Shown: in pieces, positions 1-8,906 of the stretch
How positions within the stretch are numbered: position 1 is the first letter of the stretch
Layout: every line of letters begins with the position of its first letter
Origin: Cyclonatronum proteinivorum
Lineage (GTDB): Bacteria > Bacteroidota > Rhodothermia > Balneolales > Cyclonatronaceae
DNA length: 64,000 nt
Reading direction: 5' to 3'
NCBI RefSeq assembly: GCF_003353065.1
Contig: NZ_CP027806.1
Location: 3,988,501-4,052,500 of the forward strand
Program-made: the position numbers and the translations under genes
The notes under the pieces: generated by a model
The model's input: the letters and a program-made list of their open reading frames with translations, nothing else
Told to the model about the DNA's origin: nothing
Database searches by the model: none

Positions 1-2568
1 GGCAATGAACGGGATGGTGCGGGTTGCCCGGGGATTGGATTCGAGCACGAACACATCCTCCCCTTTTATAGCATACTGCACGTTGATGAAACCGCGCACC
101 TGCAGCTCTTTGGCCAACCGCAGCTGATAGTCACGCATGGTGTTGATCACCGATTCACTCAGGGAATACGGCGGCAGCACCGCGGTCGAATCGCCGGAGT
201 GCACCCCGGCCGGCTCGATGTGCTGCATGATGCCCGCCTCATGAAGCTGCTCGCCGTCATAGACGGAGTCGAAATCCACCTCGATGGCATTTTCGAGATA
301 ATGATCAATCAGAAAGGCGTTTTCGGGATGGGTTTTGAGGATGGCGCCGACGTACTCTTCCAGCTCATCTTCCTTAATCGCAATCCGCATGCCCTGCCCC
401 CCAAGCACATAGCTCGGGCGAATCAGCACGGGATAGCCGACCCGCTTCGCCACAACTTTGGCTTCTCCAAAGTTGGTGGCCATACCAAAATTCGGGAAAG
501 GGATTTCGAGTTTGGTGAGCACTTCGGTGAATTTGCCGCGGTCTTCCGCAAGGTCCATCATCTCGAAGGGTGTGCCGAAAATCCGGTAGCCGCCCTCATG
601 AAAGCGCCGCGCGAGTTTGAGTGCGGTTTGTCCGCCGACCTGCAAAATGACGCCCTCGGGCTTTTCGTGCTCCCAGATGTCAAGCACCCGCTCCCAGAAA
701 ACCGGCTCGAAATAGAGTTTATCGGCCACATCAAAATCGGTCGAAACCGTTTCGGGGTTGCAGTTGATTATGATGGTTTCGTAACCCAGATCTTTGGCCG
801 CGATCACGGCATGCACGCAGGAGTAGTCGAACTCGATGCCCTGACCAATGCGGTTCGGACCGCTTCCCAAAATCAGCACTTTGGGCCGGTCGCTTACGAT
901 GCTCTCGTTTTCCTGCTCGTAGGTCGCGTAATAATAAGGCGTTTCGGCAGCGAACTCGCCCCCGCAGGTATCTACGACGCGGAAGACCGGCTTCAGGCCG
1001 AGCGCCAGCCGGCGGGCGCGGACCTCGTTTTCATGCACCGCTTCCCCGCTCTGACTCAGCAGCCAGGCAATTTGTTTGTCCGAGAAACCGGCCTGTTTCA
1101 GCTCGAGAAAATCCTCCCGGCTGATCTCCGTCAGGCTCTGCCCTTCGGTGCGGTTTTCGAGGCTGACCATATAGCGGATCTGCTGCAAAAACCAGGGATC
1201 AACATGCGTGATGTCGTGGATTTCATCCACGCTTGTGCCGAGCTTGAAAGCATTCCGGATTTGCAGGCTGCGGTCCCAGTAGGGCTTGAGCAGCCGGTCA
1301 CGCACGCTTTTCCGGGTGAAGCTCTCGTAGCCGTCCGCGCCCAGTCCGGCGTGACCGGTTTCCATGCCCTGCCAGGCTTTGTTCAGCGCCTCGGGGAAGG
1401 TCCGCCCGATCGCCATCACCTCGCCCACGGCCTTCATTTGCGTGGAAAGCTCCTCATCGCAGCCGGGGAATTTGTCGAAGTTGAAGCGCGGCACTTTCAC
1501 GACCACGTAATCGAGCGTAGGCTCGAAACAGGCGGAAGTCGTGCCGGTGATCTGATTTTTGAGTTCATCCAGTCGATAGCCGACAGCCAGCTTGCTCGCA
1601 ATTTTGGCAATCGGGTAGCCGGTCGCCTTGGATGCCAGGGCTGAAGAGCGGCTCACGCGGGGGTTGATTTCAATCGCCACGATCCGGAAGGTTTCCGGCT
1701 CTACCGCAAACTGCACGTTACAGCCCCCGGCGAAGGTGCCAATGGATCGCATCATTTTAATAGCGGCATTCCGCAGCCGCTGAAAGTGCTCATCCGGCAG
1801 GGTTTGGGTCGGCGCAACGGTGACCGAGTCGCCGGTGTGCACACCGCAGGGATCCATGTTTTCAATGGAGCAGATAATGACAACCGTGTCATTGGCGTCG
1901 CGCAGCAGTTCGAGCTCGAACTCCTTCCATCCGAAAATCGACTCCTCAATCAGCACCTCGTGCACCGGCGAAAGCTCGAGTCCGCGCAGGATTTTTCGCT
2001 CGAATTCCTCCTCCGTCCACACAATCCCGCCGCCCATGCCGCCCATCGTAAAAGACGGACGAATCACAACAGGCAGACCGCCCAGCTCCTCGGTGATTTC
2101 CTTGGCATCGAGCAGCGATTTCGCGGTACGGCTTCGGCACTGATCAATCCCGATTTCATCCATCAGATCGCGGAATTGCTGCCGGTCTTCGGTGATGTCA
2201 ATCGCGGCAATATCCACCCCGATGATGTCAATCCCGTTGCGCTCCCAGTATCCCTGATGGAACAGCTCGCGGGCCAGGTTCAGGCCGGTTTGTCCGCCCA
2301 TGGTAGGCAATACGGCGTCAATGTTTTCCTTTTCACAGATTTCCTTAATGCTATCCACCGTGAGCGGCTTCAGATAGATAGCGTCCGCCATGATGGGGTC
2401 GGTCATGATCGTGGCGGGGTTGGAGTTTATGAGCACGACCCGGTAGCCCTCCTCTTTGAGCGAGCGGCAGGCCTGTGTGCCGGAGTAGTCGAACTCGCAG
2501 GCCTGACCGATGATGATGGGACCGGAACCAATGATGAGAATAGAGTGAATATCTTCGCGACGTGGCAT
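1..2568 (-). CDS. carB: Carbamoyl-phosphate synthase large subunit, C-terminus beyond the left edge
   Basis: The product makes carbamoyl phosphate from bicarbonate, ATP and ammonia passed from CarA, feeding pyrimidine and arginine synthesis in the cytoplasm. Reading from the ATG at 2568, 856 codons stay open to the window edge; family members have about 1070 residues, so roughly the last fifth is outside. The N-terminal half starts [18 protein letters not shown] and has the [14 protein letters not shown] nucleotide-binding motif near residues 20-33. The internal duplication is visible in a second copy, [12 protein letters not shown], near residue 570. ATP-grasp motifs such as [13 protein letters not shown] and [11 protein letters not shown] mark both halves. 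carA lies 75 bp upstream on the same strand, so the two are probably one operon in the usual carAB order. Nothing in the visible part looks broken. The identification is secure; only the C-terminal allosteric region cannot be judged. Confidence 0.97.
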   Translation of the reverse strand, partial: MPRREDIHSILIIGSGPIIIGQACEFDYSGTQACRSLKEEGYRVVLINSNPATIMTDPIMADAIYLKPLTVDSIKEICEKENIDAVLPTMGGQTGLNLARELFHQGYWERNGIDIIGVDIAAIDITEDRQQFRDLMDEIGIDQCRSRTAKSLLDAKEITEELGGLPVVIRPSFTMGGMGGGIVWTEEEFERKILRGLELSPVHEVLIEESIFGWKEFELELLRDANDTVVIICSIENMDPCGVHTGDSVTVAPTQTLPDEHFQRLRNAAIKMMRSIGTFAGGCNVQFAVEPETFRIVAIEINPRVSRSSALASKATGYPIAKIASKLAVGYRLDELKNQITGTTSACFEPTLDYVVVKVPRFNFDKFPGCDEELSTQMKAVGEVMAIGRTFPEALNKAWQGMETGHAGLGADGYESFTRKSVRDRLLKPYWDRSLQIRNAFKLGTSVDEIHDITHVDPWFLQQIRYMVSLENRTEGQSLTEISREDFLELKQAGFSDKQIAWLLSQSGEAVHENEVRARRLALGLKPVFRVVDTCGGEFAAETPYYYATYEQENESIVSDRPKVLILGSGPNRIGQGIEFDYSCVHAVIAAKDLGYETIIINCNPETVSTDFDVADKLYFEPVFWERVLDIWEHEKPEGVILQVGGQTALKLARRFHEGGYRIFGTPFEMMDLAEDRGKFTEVLTKLEIPFPNFGMATNFGEAKVVAKRVGYPVLIRPSYVLGGQGMRIAIKEDELEEYVGAILKTHPENAFLIDHYLENAIEVDFDSVYDGEQLHEAGIMQHIEPAGVHSGDSTAVLPPYSLSESVINTMRDYQLRLAKELQVRGFINVQYAIKGEDVFVLESNPRATRTIPFIA

Positions 2569-2643
2569 GGTAAAGGCAGCAGTTTACGGGTAGAAAAGTC
2601 AGTAAGAGGGTTTTGTTAGGGGGATGACGACACCCTGCGCGGA

Positions 2644-3732
2644 TCAGGCTTTGTGCGCCTGCATCCGGTGGATGAACTCATCAAACAGATAGCGGGAGTC
2701 GTGCGGACCGGGACAGGCTTCGGGGTGATACTGCACGCTGAAGGCGTTTGCCTGCCTGAAGCGCAGTCCCTCGACGGTTCCGTCGTTCAGGTTGATGTGG
2801 CTGATGTCCGCCTTATCGGCCGGAACGCCAGCCTCCGGCACCCCAAAACCGTGGTTTTGCGTCGTGATTTCGACCGTGTCGTGAATCAGATTTTTGACCG
2901 GCTGATTGGCACCGCGGTGCCCGACAAACATTTTTTCGACCGCGATGCCCTGCGACAGCGCCATGAGCTGATGTCCCAGACAAATGCCGAACACGGGGCG
3001 TCCGTCGGTCATGATACGGGCTACGGTATCGGTCGTATAGGTGATGGCGCGGGGATCGCCGGGACCGTTGGACAGGAAAAAGCCGTCGGGCTTCCAGGCT
3101 GTGATCTCCTCAAAGGTGCTTTTGGCCGGGAACACGCGCAGGGTGCAACCGCGGGCAATCAGGTTTTTGAGGATGCTGAGCTTCACGCCGTAATCTACGA
3201 CGGCGACCTTAAACTTATTGGTTTCGGAAGCCATCGTTTGGGCCTCGGCCCGCGTAGCCTGCGTGGCAAGCTCGAGCCCCTCCATCGGCGCCCAGCGGCG
3301 GGCGCGGTCAACCAGCTCGTCGGGATCGGTAATTTCGCTGGAAATGACCGCGTTCATCACGCCCTTGTTGCGGATGTGCCGCACGAGCGCGCGCGTATCA
3401 ACCCCGGTGATGCCCGTAATTTCATGCCGGCTCAGGTACTCGCCCAGGCCACCCTCGGCCTGATCGTTACTGTAGTCCGCCGAAAACGCCCGTACAATCA
3501 CCCCGGCGACCATAGGGCGCGGCGCCTCGTCGTAATCCGGGTGTACGCCGTAGTTGCCAATGTGCGGGTAGGTCATCATCATCAGCTGACCGAAATAGCT
3601 TGGGTCGGTGAAAATTTCCTGATAGCCGGTCATGCTCGTGTTGAAGCAAAGCTCTCCCCCGCAGGTGCCGGGGTGGCCAATCAGCTGACCTTCGTGAACA
3701 GTTCCGTCAGACAGTGCAATCCGTGCCTTCAT
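2644..3732 (-). CDS. carA: Carbamoyl-phosphate synthase small (glutaminase) subunit
   Basis: CarA hydrolyses glutamine and channels ammonia to CarB. The 362-residue product has the expected family length. The N-terminal CarA domain shows GELCFNTSMTGYQEIFTDPS (residues 26-45) and a HIGNYG segment. The class I glutamine amidotransferase domain carries the nucleophile Cys251 in GICLGHQL and the rest of the triad, His336 and Glu338, in YHPEA. The start at 3732 gives the family-typical MKARIALSDGTVHEGQ. carB follows 75 bp downstream on the same strand. A stem-loop terminator belonging to the next upstream gene separates carA from the DUF5989 gene, so carA probably has its own promoter in the 120 bp before its start. 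I see no attenuator or pyrimidine-type regulatory element there. Confidence 0.97.
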   Translation of the reverse strand: MKARIALSDGTVHEGQLIGHPGTCGGELCFNTSMTGYQEIFTDPSYFGQLMMMTYPHIGNYGVHPDYDEAPRPMVAGVIVRAFSADYSNDQAEGGLGEYLSRHEITGITGVDTRALVRHIRNKGVMNAVISSEITDPDELVDRARRWAPMEGLELATQATRAEAQTMASETNKFKVAVVDYGVKLSILKNLIARGCTLRVFPAKSTFEEITAWKPDGFFLSNGPGDPRAITYTTDTVARIMTDGRPVFGICLGHQLMALSQGIAVEKMFVGHRGANQPVKNLIHDTVEITTQNHGFGVPEAGVPADKADISHINLNDGTVEGLRFRQANAFSVQYHPEACPGPHDSRYLFDEFIHRMQAHKA

Positions 3733-3850
3733 GCAAAATCAGGGTTTAGGGTTGGAAATAAAGGATTTGAGAAAAGAGAAGTGTGCAGGGTGATGCGGTA
3801 CCGGGCAGTATGTTTCCCGTTTGCGCACAAGCGGGAGGGACGGCATCCGG

Positions 3851-3892
3851 TCAAAAAAAAATCCGACGGCCTCAAAAAAGAGGGTCGGATTT
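3851..3892 (-). terminator. Intrinsic terminator behind the DUF5989 gene
   Basis: AAATCCGAC at 3859-3867 pairs with GTCGGATTT at 3884-3892, extended by CCTC/GAGG around an A6 loop. On the minus strand the stem runs into a tract of nine T. It lies between the DUF5989 gene and carA, so it should end the small gene's transcript before carA. Confidence 0.8.
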
Positions 3893-3972
3893 CACGGGAT
3901 GAAAAACAGAAAAAAGAAAAACGCTTCAGCAAAGGACCGGGAACGGGGCTCGCGAAGGGTATCATCATCAGC

Positions 3973-4131
3973 TTAAAACAAGGCGTAAATGAAAGGGGCG
4001 AGGGCGGTTCCGCTGGTGGAGACGATCAAAAGGCCCAGTGCCAGCAGAATAAAAACGATGGGCATCAGCCAGAACTTCTTTCTGACCTTAAGGAACTCCC
4101 AGAACTCACGAACGATGCCAACTTTGCTCAT
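3973..4131 (-). CDS. DUF5989 family small membrane protein
   Basis: A 52-residue product beginning MSKVGIVREFWEFLKVRKKF and ending TALAPFIYALF. A short basic amphipathic stretch (residues 8-20) precedes one hydrophobic membrane helix (about 22-40), followed by a short polar turn and a hydrophobic end. The WEFLKVRKKFWLMPI and APFIYALF blocks are the hallmark of the DUF5989 family, which is usually found beside an SxtJ-type membrane protein and a NodU/CmcH-type carbamoyltransferase. Neither partner is visible here: the next gene upstream on this strand is an IS66 transposase more than 800 bp away. Instead carAB, which makes carbamoyl phosphate, lies immediately downstream behind a terminator. 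The function is unknown. Start and stop are unambiguous because the family motif covers the whole length. Confidence 0.85.
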   Translation of the reverse strand: MSKVGIVREFWEFLKVRKKFWLMPIVFILLALGLLIVSTSGTALAPFIYALF

Positions 4132-4340
4132 AGCGGAAAAAATGGTGTTGCGGAAAGTTTACAGTCACATAATATAAGAACCCCATTCGTGATAAGCACG
4201 GGGAGTTTTTAAAAAAGACGATTGGGTCGGGGCTTTCAGCTTGCAAAAAAGGGCCTAACGCGGTTTATTTATCTACACAACAAGTTAACCCCGGAGCTTC
4301 AACAATAAACGAAAACGAATCAGCAGTTAAGGTTGCACGC

Positions 4341-4955
4341 TTGAGAATTCCGGCAACTCATACAGCTCTTGAACTGGCATTGCAGCAACTCTCTGTTTTT
4401 AGCGGTACAACCTTCGCTCATGAAATTATCGATCCGGGTGAAGCGCCGAATTCCTCGGGGGGGTGGTACTGTGTTGAGATTTTCGTACACGTTAACTGCA
4501 ATACAGATGAAGACTGTAACCGGGTAAACTGCAGGGTTATTGCTGCGCAGTGCGATACATGGGAAAGCATTGCGCCACCCGGCAATGGTGAAGGAGACAC
4601 CGGCGGGGGTACTGGAGATGATGGCGATGATGGCGATGATGGCGATGATGACCATAGCGGTGGCGGTGGTAGCACTCCCCCTGATGGCGATGAGGAGGAC
4701 CCCTGCGATCATCTCAATGAACCCGAAGACCCGGACAATCCCGGAAATGGCCATGATAACAATGAAGGCTTTCATGGTATACCCGAATGTGATGAATGTG
4801 ACTTGCCAAACCCGCCCGACTGGTGCCCGGCGGATGATGATGAAGAGGACGAGGAGCCTGAGCCGTGTGCTACGGGATATGGATTCATCGACGACCCCAA
4901 CATCCAGCAGGTTCTTCAAACGCTCTGGGAAAACAGTAACTATGGCAACCGTGAG
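4341..4955 (+). pseudogene. Unrecognised acidic Cys-containing protein, truncated at its 3' end by IS66
   Basis: From a possible TTG start the frame gives about 205 residues before reaching the IS66 end at 4956, after which only a few element-encoded codons follow. The N-terminal part (LRIPATHTALELALQQLSVFSG) weakly resembles a short N-terminal secretin/TonB (STN-like) repeat. Next comes a Cys-rich stretch (WYCVEIF...CNTDEDCNRVNC), then a low-complexity linker of Gly/Asp with four to five copies of a 9-bp GATGATGGC repeat (about 4617-4651), then more acidic, proline-rich sequence with Cys pairs. The frame is open upstream to 4173 with no ATG, so the true 5' end is unknown. A second, more decayed copy of part of this gene lies at 12380-12454. 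I cannot name a family; a secreted or surface protein is only a guess. Confidence 0.5.
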
Positions 4956-4971
4956 GTATCCCCCCGACCAA

Positions 4972-6513
4972 CTACATCTTGTTTTTAAAGTTCTGCGGAT
5001 ATAGCTGTCTGATGTCGCTGTATTTGGTGCTCATGATGTTTTGAAGCGTATGGGACAGCCATTCTTGGGGGTTGACCTGATGCATTTTGCAGCTGGCGAA
5101 GAACGAGTATACCATGGCGGCGCGCTGTGCGGCTTTGTGGGAGCCGGCAAACAGGTAGTTCTTTCTACCCAGCGCCACCGGACGGATGGCATTTTCGACT
5201 AGATTGTTATCGATCTCCAAGGTGCCGTCATACAGGTAACCGCTTAAGGCATCCCAGCGATTGGCGCTGTAGCTCAGAGCCTTTCCAATGCGGCTTTTGG
5301 GCAGCACTTTTTTAGCCTCCGTATGGATCCACCGGCCCAGTTCGTTAATAATGGGAAGGGCACGATCCAGCCGCAGCTCCTTGCGCTGCCCGGCCGCCAG
5401 GGCTTGTTCGCGTGCAGTGCGCTCAATCTGGTACAGCTCCTGAATAAACGCCAGAGCCATCTGTGCCCGTGGATAGTCGTTATCCAGGGCCCGCTCGAAT
5501 TCCCGGCGCGCATGAGCCCAGCATCCCAGATACTTCACTCCGGGTCGGGCGCCTATTTTAGTATATACCCCATAACCGTCGGTTTGCAGGTATCCGGTAA
5601 AATCATCCAATATCCGCGCCGGACCCGATGCACTGCGGGTAGGCTGGTAATCAAACAAGACGGTTTGGGTTATCGGGCTGTGATACACCCAATAGTACCC
5701 CTGATGGCAGGAGCCTTTGTTTCGGCTTTCCAGCACCTTGATGGGCGTCTCGTCGGCCTGTAAATACCCCCGGGTTTTGGTATCGCTGACCAGGTGCTGG
5801 TAAAGAATTTCCAGCTTATCCATTGCCTGCGCGGCCCACCCGTCCAGCGTGGAGGCGGCAATCGGGATGTTCTCCCTGAGGAAACGATGCCTTTGCCGGT
5901 AAAGGGGCAGATGATCCATATACTTATCCACCAGAATTGTGGCCAGCAGACCCGGACCGGGGATGCCTTTATCAATGACCCGTTCGGGAAGCGCTCCAAT
6001 GACCACCCCTTCGGCGTTTTTGGAGGCGTACTTATAGCGAATGTACCGCTTGATGTAAAATTGAGCGGGTCTGCACTCCAGCTCTTCGGTGACTTCAGTG
6101 CCGATACACACCATCGCCGACAGATCTCCCTCAGGATAAATCTCTACCTCTTCAACCGGTAAATGCTCCGGAAGGGGTACACGACCCTTGTGATTGGCCC
6201 GGGACTGTTTTTTGCGCACATAGGTGATTTTGTGCTGATGAGAAGCCTCTTCGGCTTGGCACTGCTGCTCGTCGGGTTCAAACGGCAAGACCGCCTGATT
6301 GGGATCTGCCTCAAAGCGTTCACGCTTCTGCCCGAACAGCATTCGCTGGAGCTGGGCGATGAGCTGGTCTTTATCGGCAATGATCTGATCCTTGACAGCC
6401 AGCTTCTGATCTGTTTTGGCGATAATCTGATCCTTGTCTTGGACAGCTTTATCCCTGCTCTTAACAAGGGCGATGAGCTCGGGTTTTGACAGCTGTTCCA
6501 GATCATTTATCAT
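4972..6513 (-). CDS. tnpC: IS66 family transposase (TnpC)
   Basis: This is the catalytic transposase of the element, 513 residues, the usual TnpC length. An N-terminal coiled coil rich in KDQII repeats (about 20-60) is followed by the IS66 zinc-finger-type and helix-turn-helix region. The DDE core is visible as Asp254 in LQADETPIK, Asp312 in LQTDGYGVY and Glu440 in NNLVENAIRP. The C-terminal segment with the GRKNYLFAGSHKAA motif is typical of the family. The gene follows tnpB with a 73-bp gap. The stop codon lies next to the left inverted repeat, as expected for an intact copy. No frameshift is seen. Confidence 0.96.
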   Translation of the reverse strand: MINDLEQLSKPELIALVKSRDKAVQDKDQIIAKTDQKLAVKDQIIADKDQLIAQLQRMLFGQKRERFEADPNQAVLPFEPDEQQCQAEEASHQHKITYVRKKQSRANHKGRVPLPEHLPVEEVEIYPEGDLSAMVCIGTEVTEELECRPAQFYIKRYIRYKYASKNAEGVVIGALPERVIDKGIPGPGLLATILVDKYMDHLPLYRQRHRFLRENIPIAASTLDGWAAQAMDKLEILYQHLVSDTKTRGYLQADETPIKVLESRNKGSCHQGYYWVYHSPITQTVLFDYQPTRSASGPARILDDFTGYLQTDGYGVYTKIGARPGVKYLGCWAHARREFERALDNDYPRAQMALAFIQELYQIERTAREQALAAGQRKELRLDRALPIINELGRWIHTEAKKVLPKSRIGKALSYSANRWDALSGYLYDGTLEIDNNLVENAIRPVALGRKNYLFAGSHKAAQRAAMVYSFFASCKMHQVNPQEWLSHTLQNIMSTKYSDIRQLYPQNFKNKM

Positions 6514-6586
6514 GGCATAAATATACGTAAAAACAGGCTTTTAAGACACTAAAAAGCCTGTTTTCCCTCACTAAAATCATCTTTTT

Positions 6587-6925
6587 TCAGCGATGATAAC
6601 GGGCCATTTTCCGACTGACTGTCACCTGGATTCCTTCAATCATAAGGATCAGCTCAGACCAGCTTAGCTGGCCCGTACTGCACTGCGGAGGCGGGGTGAA
6701 GGTGCCCTTTTCAAGACGTTTGTAGTACAGCACAAACCCGCCGGGCTCCCAGTGCAACAGCTTGATATGGGTGCGCCTGCGGTTCAGGAAAACAAAGACT
6801 TCTCCATTGGTCGGCTCCCGCTGCAGCTCCCGGGATACAAGTCCGCTCAGCCCGTCGAAACTCTTGCGCATATCACACGCACCGCAATACAAATAATAAC
6901 GGTGCGAACCGCTTAGTGAGAACAT
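6587..6925 (-). CDS. tnpB: IS66 accessory protein TnpB
   Basis: A 112-residue protein with the TnpB signature: YYLYCGACDMRKSFDGLSGLV near the start, then FVFLNRRRTHIKLLHWEPGGFVLYYKRLEKGTF. It is needed for transposition of IS66-type elements, but its biochemical role is not established. It begins 2 bp after the tnpA stop, which suggests translational coupling, and precedes tnpC. Length and motifs match full-length members. Confidence 0.95.
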   Translation of the reverse strand: MFSLSGSHRYYLYCGACDMRKSFDGLSGLVSRELQREPTNGEVFVFLNRRRTHIKLLHWEPGGFVLYYKRLEKGTFTPPPQCSTGQLSWSELILMIEGIQVTVSRKMARYHR

Positions 6926-6927
6926 GA

Positions 6928-7212
6928 TTAATACAGGCGAATCAGCCGGGTCACCACCGCCGGATCACCCGCGGGAACAACTACCCTGATGCCGTTGGGG
7001 TAAATCAGCTCTACCGACTCGTTACATGTGGAAGGCTGAGAAATATCCAGAGCCGTAAATCCCCCCTGTGGCTGGTCAGCTTTTCGCCTGCGCGTAATCC
7101 AGTAGGCAAAAGTAGATTCCTTGAGATTATGACCGGTGCAAAACTCCTTCCGAGTCTTTCCACCGTTGTGGTACTCATCCACCAATTCGAACATCTTCTG
7201 TGCTTTTGTCAT
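6928..7212 (-). CDS. tnpA: IS66 accessory protein TnpA
   Basis: A 94-residue protein opening MTKAQKMFELVDEYHNGGKT with a predicted helix-turn-helix region (RKEFCTGHNLKESTFAYWITRRR, about 22-45), as in TnpA (Orf1) of IS66 elements. The C-terminal part (VELIYPNGIRVVVPAG) is also a conserved block of this family. It is first in the element's operon; its start lies about 50 bp inside the right inverted repeat, so the promoter must sit in that short segment. Confidence 0.92.
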   Translation of the reverse strand: MTKAQKMFELVDEYHNGGKTRKEFCTGHNLKESTFAYWITRRRKADQPQGGFTALDISQPSTCNESVELIYPNGIRVVVPAGDPAVVTRLIRLY

Positions 7213-7278
7213 AGCTTTTTTGATCTAAGCTAAGCTACTACTTATTACCTGAAAACATGGGGTTGGTCGGGTGGATAC

Positions 7279-7891
7279 TATTGAGGGATGCTGCGACCAC
7301 CCAAGCCTCCGTGAGCCTGTTCCGACTTCCAACGAGATCCTTCGACTCCGCTGCGCTTCGCTCAGGATGACAGGGCCGCCTCACGACAAACGGCGCGGCT
7401 TGCCGCGCCGGGATTTTAGGAAATGACCCTGTCATCCTGAGCGGAGGCGGAGCGCAGCGGAGGCGGAGTCGAAGGATCCCGTATTGAGGGATGCTGCGAC
7501 CACCCAAGCCTCCGTGAGCCTGTTCCGACTTCCAACGAGATCCTTCGGCTCCGCTGCGCTTCGCTCAGGATGACACGCCCACCCCGCGACAAACGGCGCG
7601 GCTTGCCGCGCCGGGATTTTAGGAAATGACCCTGTCATCCTGAGCGGAGCCGGAGCGCAGCGGAGGCGGAGTCGAAGGATCCCGTATTGAGGGATGCTGC
7701 GACCACCCAAGCCTCCGTGAGCCTGTTCCGACTTCCAACGAGATCCTTCGGCTCCGCTGCGCTTCGCTCAGGATGACACGCCCACCCCGCGACAAACGGC
7801 GCGGCTTGCCGCGCCGGGATTTTAGGAAATGACCCTGTCATCCTGAGCGGAGCCGAAGCGCAGCGGAGGCGGAGTCGAAGGATCTCGTATT
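7279..7891. repeat. Three tandem units (about 203 bp) of a palindromic repeat
   Basis: Units start near 7279, 7487 and 7690, each opening TATTGAGGGATGCTGCGACC (the last copy only partly). Every unit contains two opposed arms, GATCCTTCG...CTTCGCTCAGGATGACA and its near reverse complement, around a GC-rich core GGCGCGGCTTGCCGCGCC that is itself a hairpin. The same arms occur at 12757-12800 and in every unit of the array from 61873. The arms produce spurious reading frames with HPERSAAESKDL peptides. I see no gene inside. Families with this sequence are common in genomes of this group. Confidence 0.9.
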
Positions 7892-8017
7892 GAGGGCTCC
7901 ACTGCACTCCACCTGTTTATCCTTCAAATCCTAAAAACCCTGTTCAAAAAGAAACAACCAATCTCCCCAAAATCCCGCCCAATTCTCAAAATCCGCGTGC
8001 CATCAGAGCCGTACCCG

Positions 8018-8902
8018 TCAATAACTCCGATTCGACGGCACCACCCCGCGGACGCCCCCGCGGGCTTCATCCACATCCCCGGCATAGCGCGGAATCAGGT
8101 GCAGGTGCACATGCGGGATCGTTTGACCGGCTTTTTCCCCAATGTTGATGCCGACATTGAAGCCGTCAGGCCGGTACCGTTCTGCTACGATTTCTTTGAC
8201 TTTGTTCAGCATGAACAGGCAGGCGGACTGCTCCCGGAAGCTCAGGTCAAAGTAATCCGCTGTGTGGCGCTTGGGGATGACGAGCGCATGGCCTTCACTG
8301 ACCGGGAATTTATCATACATCGCATACACGGTCGCCGATTCCGCGATCAGCTCCCGTTCCGGCTCCGGATAGCAGAACGGACAGTCCGGATTTTCCGGAC
8401 GGCTGAGCTGGTTGAAGTGCCGGTATTCGTACATCTCGCAGTTCTGATTCCGGAAAATCGTCTTCGATTTCAGCACCACATTGCACTGATACGTCTTTTG
8501 CTGATGCAGCCGGTGGGTCCGGAATCCCTCATACTGCAAGTCCCGCCGCACCGCGATATACACGCGGCCCGTGGGTTTAACAAGTCGCGACAGCTCGATC
8601 AGCACCGCCGCCTGCTCCTCGGGCAACAGCACGTTCAGCACATAAAAACAGAGGATGGTATCAAACCTTTTTTGCGGATAGTCCGGAAAGTAGTGGCGGT
8701 CGTAGCCTTCAATGGGGATGCCTTTTTCGCGCAGCAGCTTCACGTCGCTGCCAAAACCGCAGCCAAAATCCAGCACCTCACCGGTCAGCCGGTTTTCATT
8801 CAGCAGGATGCGGGCAGGAAACGAGAGTGTGGTGCGCTCTTTCGCGGTCAGATGGCTGTTCGGATTGGGATTAGGGCCGGAGTTGAAACGGGATGTCTGC
8901 AT
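8018..8902 (-). CDS. SAM-dependent methyltransferase fused to a HIT-domain nucleotide hydrolase/transferase
   Basis: A two-domain protein of 294 residues. Residues 25-165 form a class I methyltransferase: SAM motif I is VLDFGCGFGSDV (43-54), followed by acidic YDRHYFPDYP and the block CFYVLNVL...VYIAVRRD (85-121). That YVLNV/VRRD pattern resembles, to my memory, the methyltransferases found beside phosphorothioation genes, but the match is not certain. Residues 170-290 are a HIT domain with a CPFC zinc pair (174-177), GHALVIPKRH and the histidine triad H264-H266-H268 in HVHLHLI. HIT proteins act on nucleoside phosphoramidates, dinucleoside polyphosphates or adenylylated ends. The HNH nuclease gene ends 4 bp upstream, so the two are probably translated as a coupled pair. 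The target of methylation and the HIT substrate cannot be read from sequence. All key residues are present. Confidence 0.88.
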   Translation of the reverse strand: MQTSRFNSGPNPNPNSHLTAKERTTLSFPARILLNENRLTGEVLDFGCGFGSDVKLLREKGIPIEGYDRHYFPDYPQKRFDTILCFYVLNVLLPEEQAAVLIELSRLVKPTGRVYIAVRRDLQYEGFRTHRLHQQKTYQCNVVLKSKTIFRNQNCEMYEYRHFNQLSRPENPDCPFCYPEPERELIAESATVYAMYDKFPVSEGHALVIPKRHTADYFDLSFREQSACLFMLNKVKEIVAERYRPDGFNVGINIGEKAGQTIPHVHLHLIPRYAGDVDEARGGVRGVVPSNRSY

Positions 8903-8906
8903 GGCT

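Larger units (their letters stand above)
4956..7278 (-). mobile_element. IS66 family insertion sequence (tnpA, tnpB, tnpC)
   Basis: The element is bounded by imperfect terminal inverted repeats of 17 bp: GTATCC then C or A then CCCGACCAAC, at 4956-4972 and, inverted, 7262-7278. It holds the standard three IS66 genes in one minus-strand operon. The 8-bp target duplication expected for IS66 is not visible: the left flank ends ACCGTGAG and the right flank begins TATTGAGG. The right end abuts the first unit of a tandem palindromic repeat, whereas the left flank is a coding remnant. A deletion next to the element after insertion would explain both facts. All three genes look intact, so it may still be active. 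Confidence 0.85.

Noticed and set aside
199-2619. Long plus-strand frames opposite carB
   Set aside because: They mirror a well-conserved enzyme on the other strand and have no homologous motifs of their own.
7238-7907. Three minus-strand frames of about 90 codons with HPERSAAESKDL peptides
   Set aside because: They are translations of the palindromic repeat; the same peptides appear in several frames and places with no ribosome site or start conservation.
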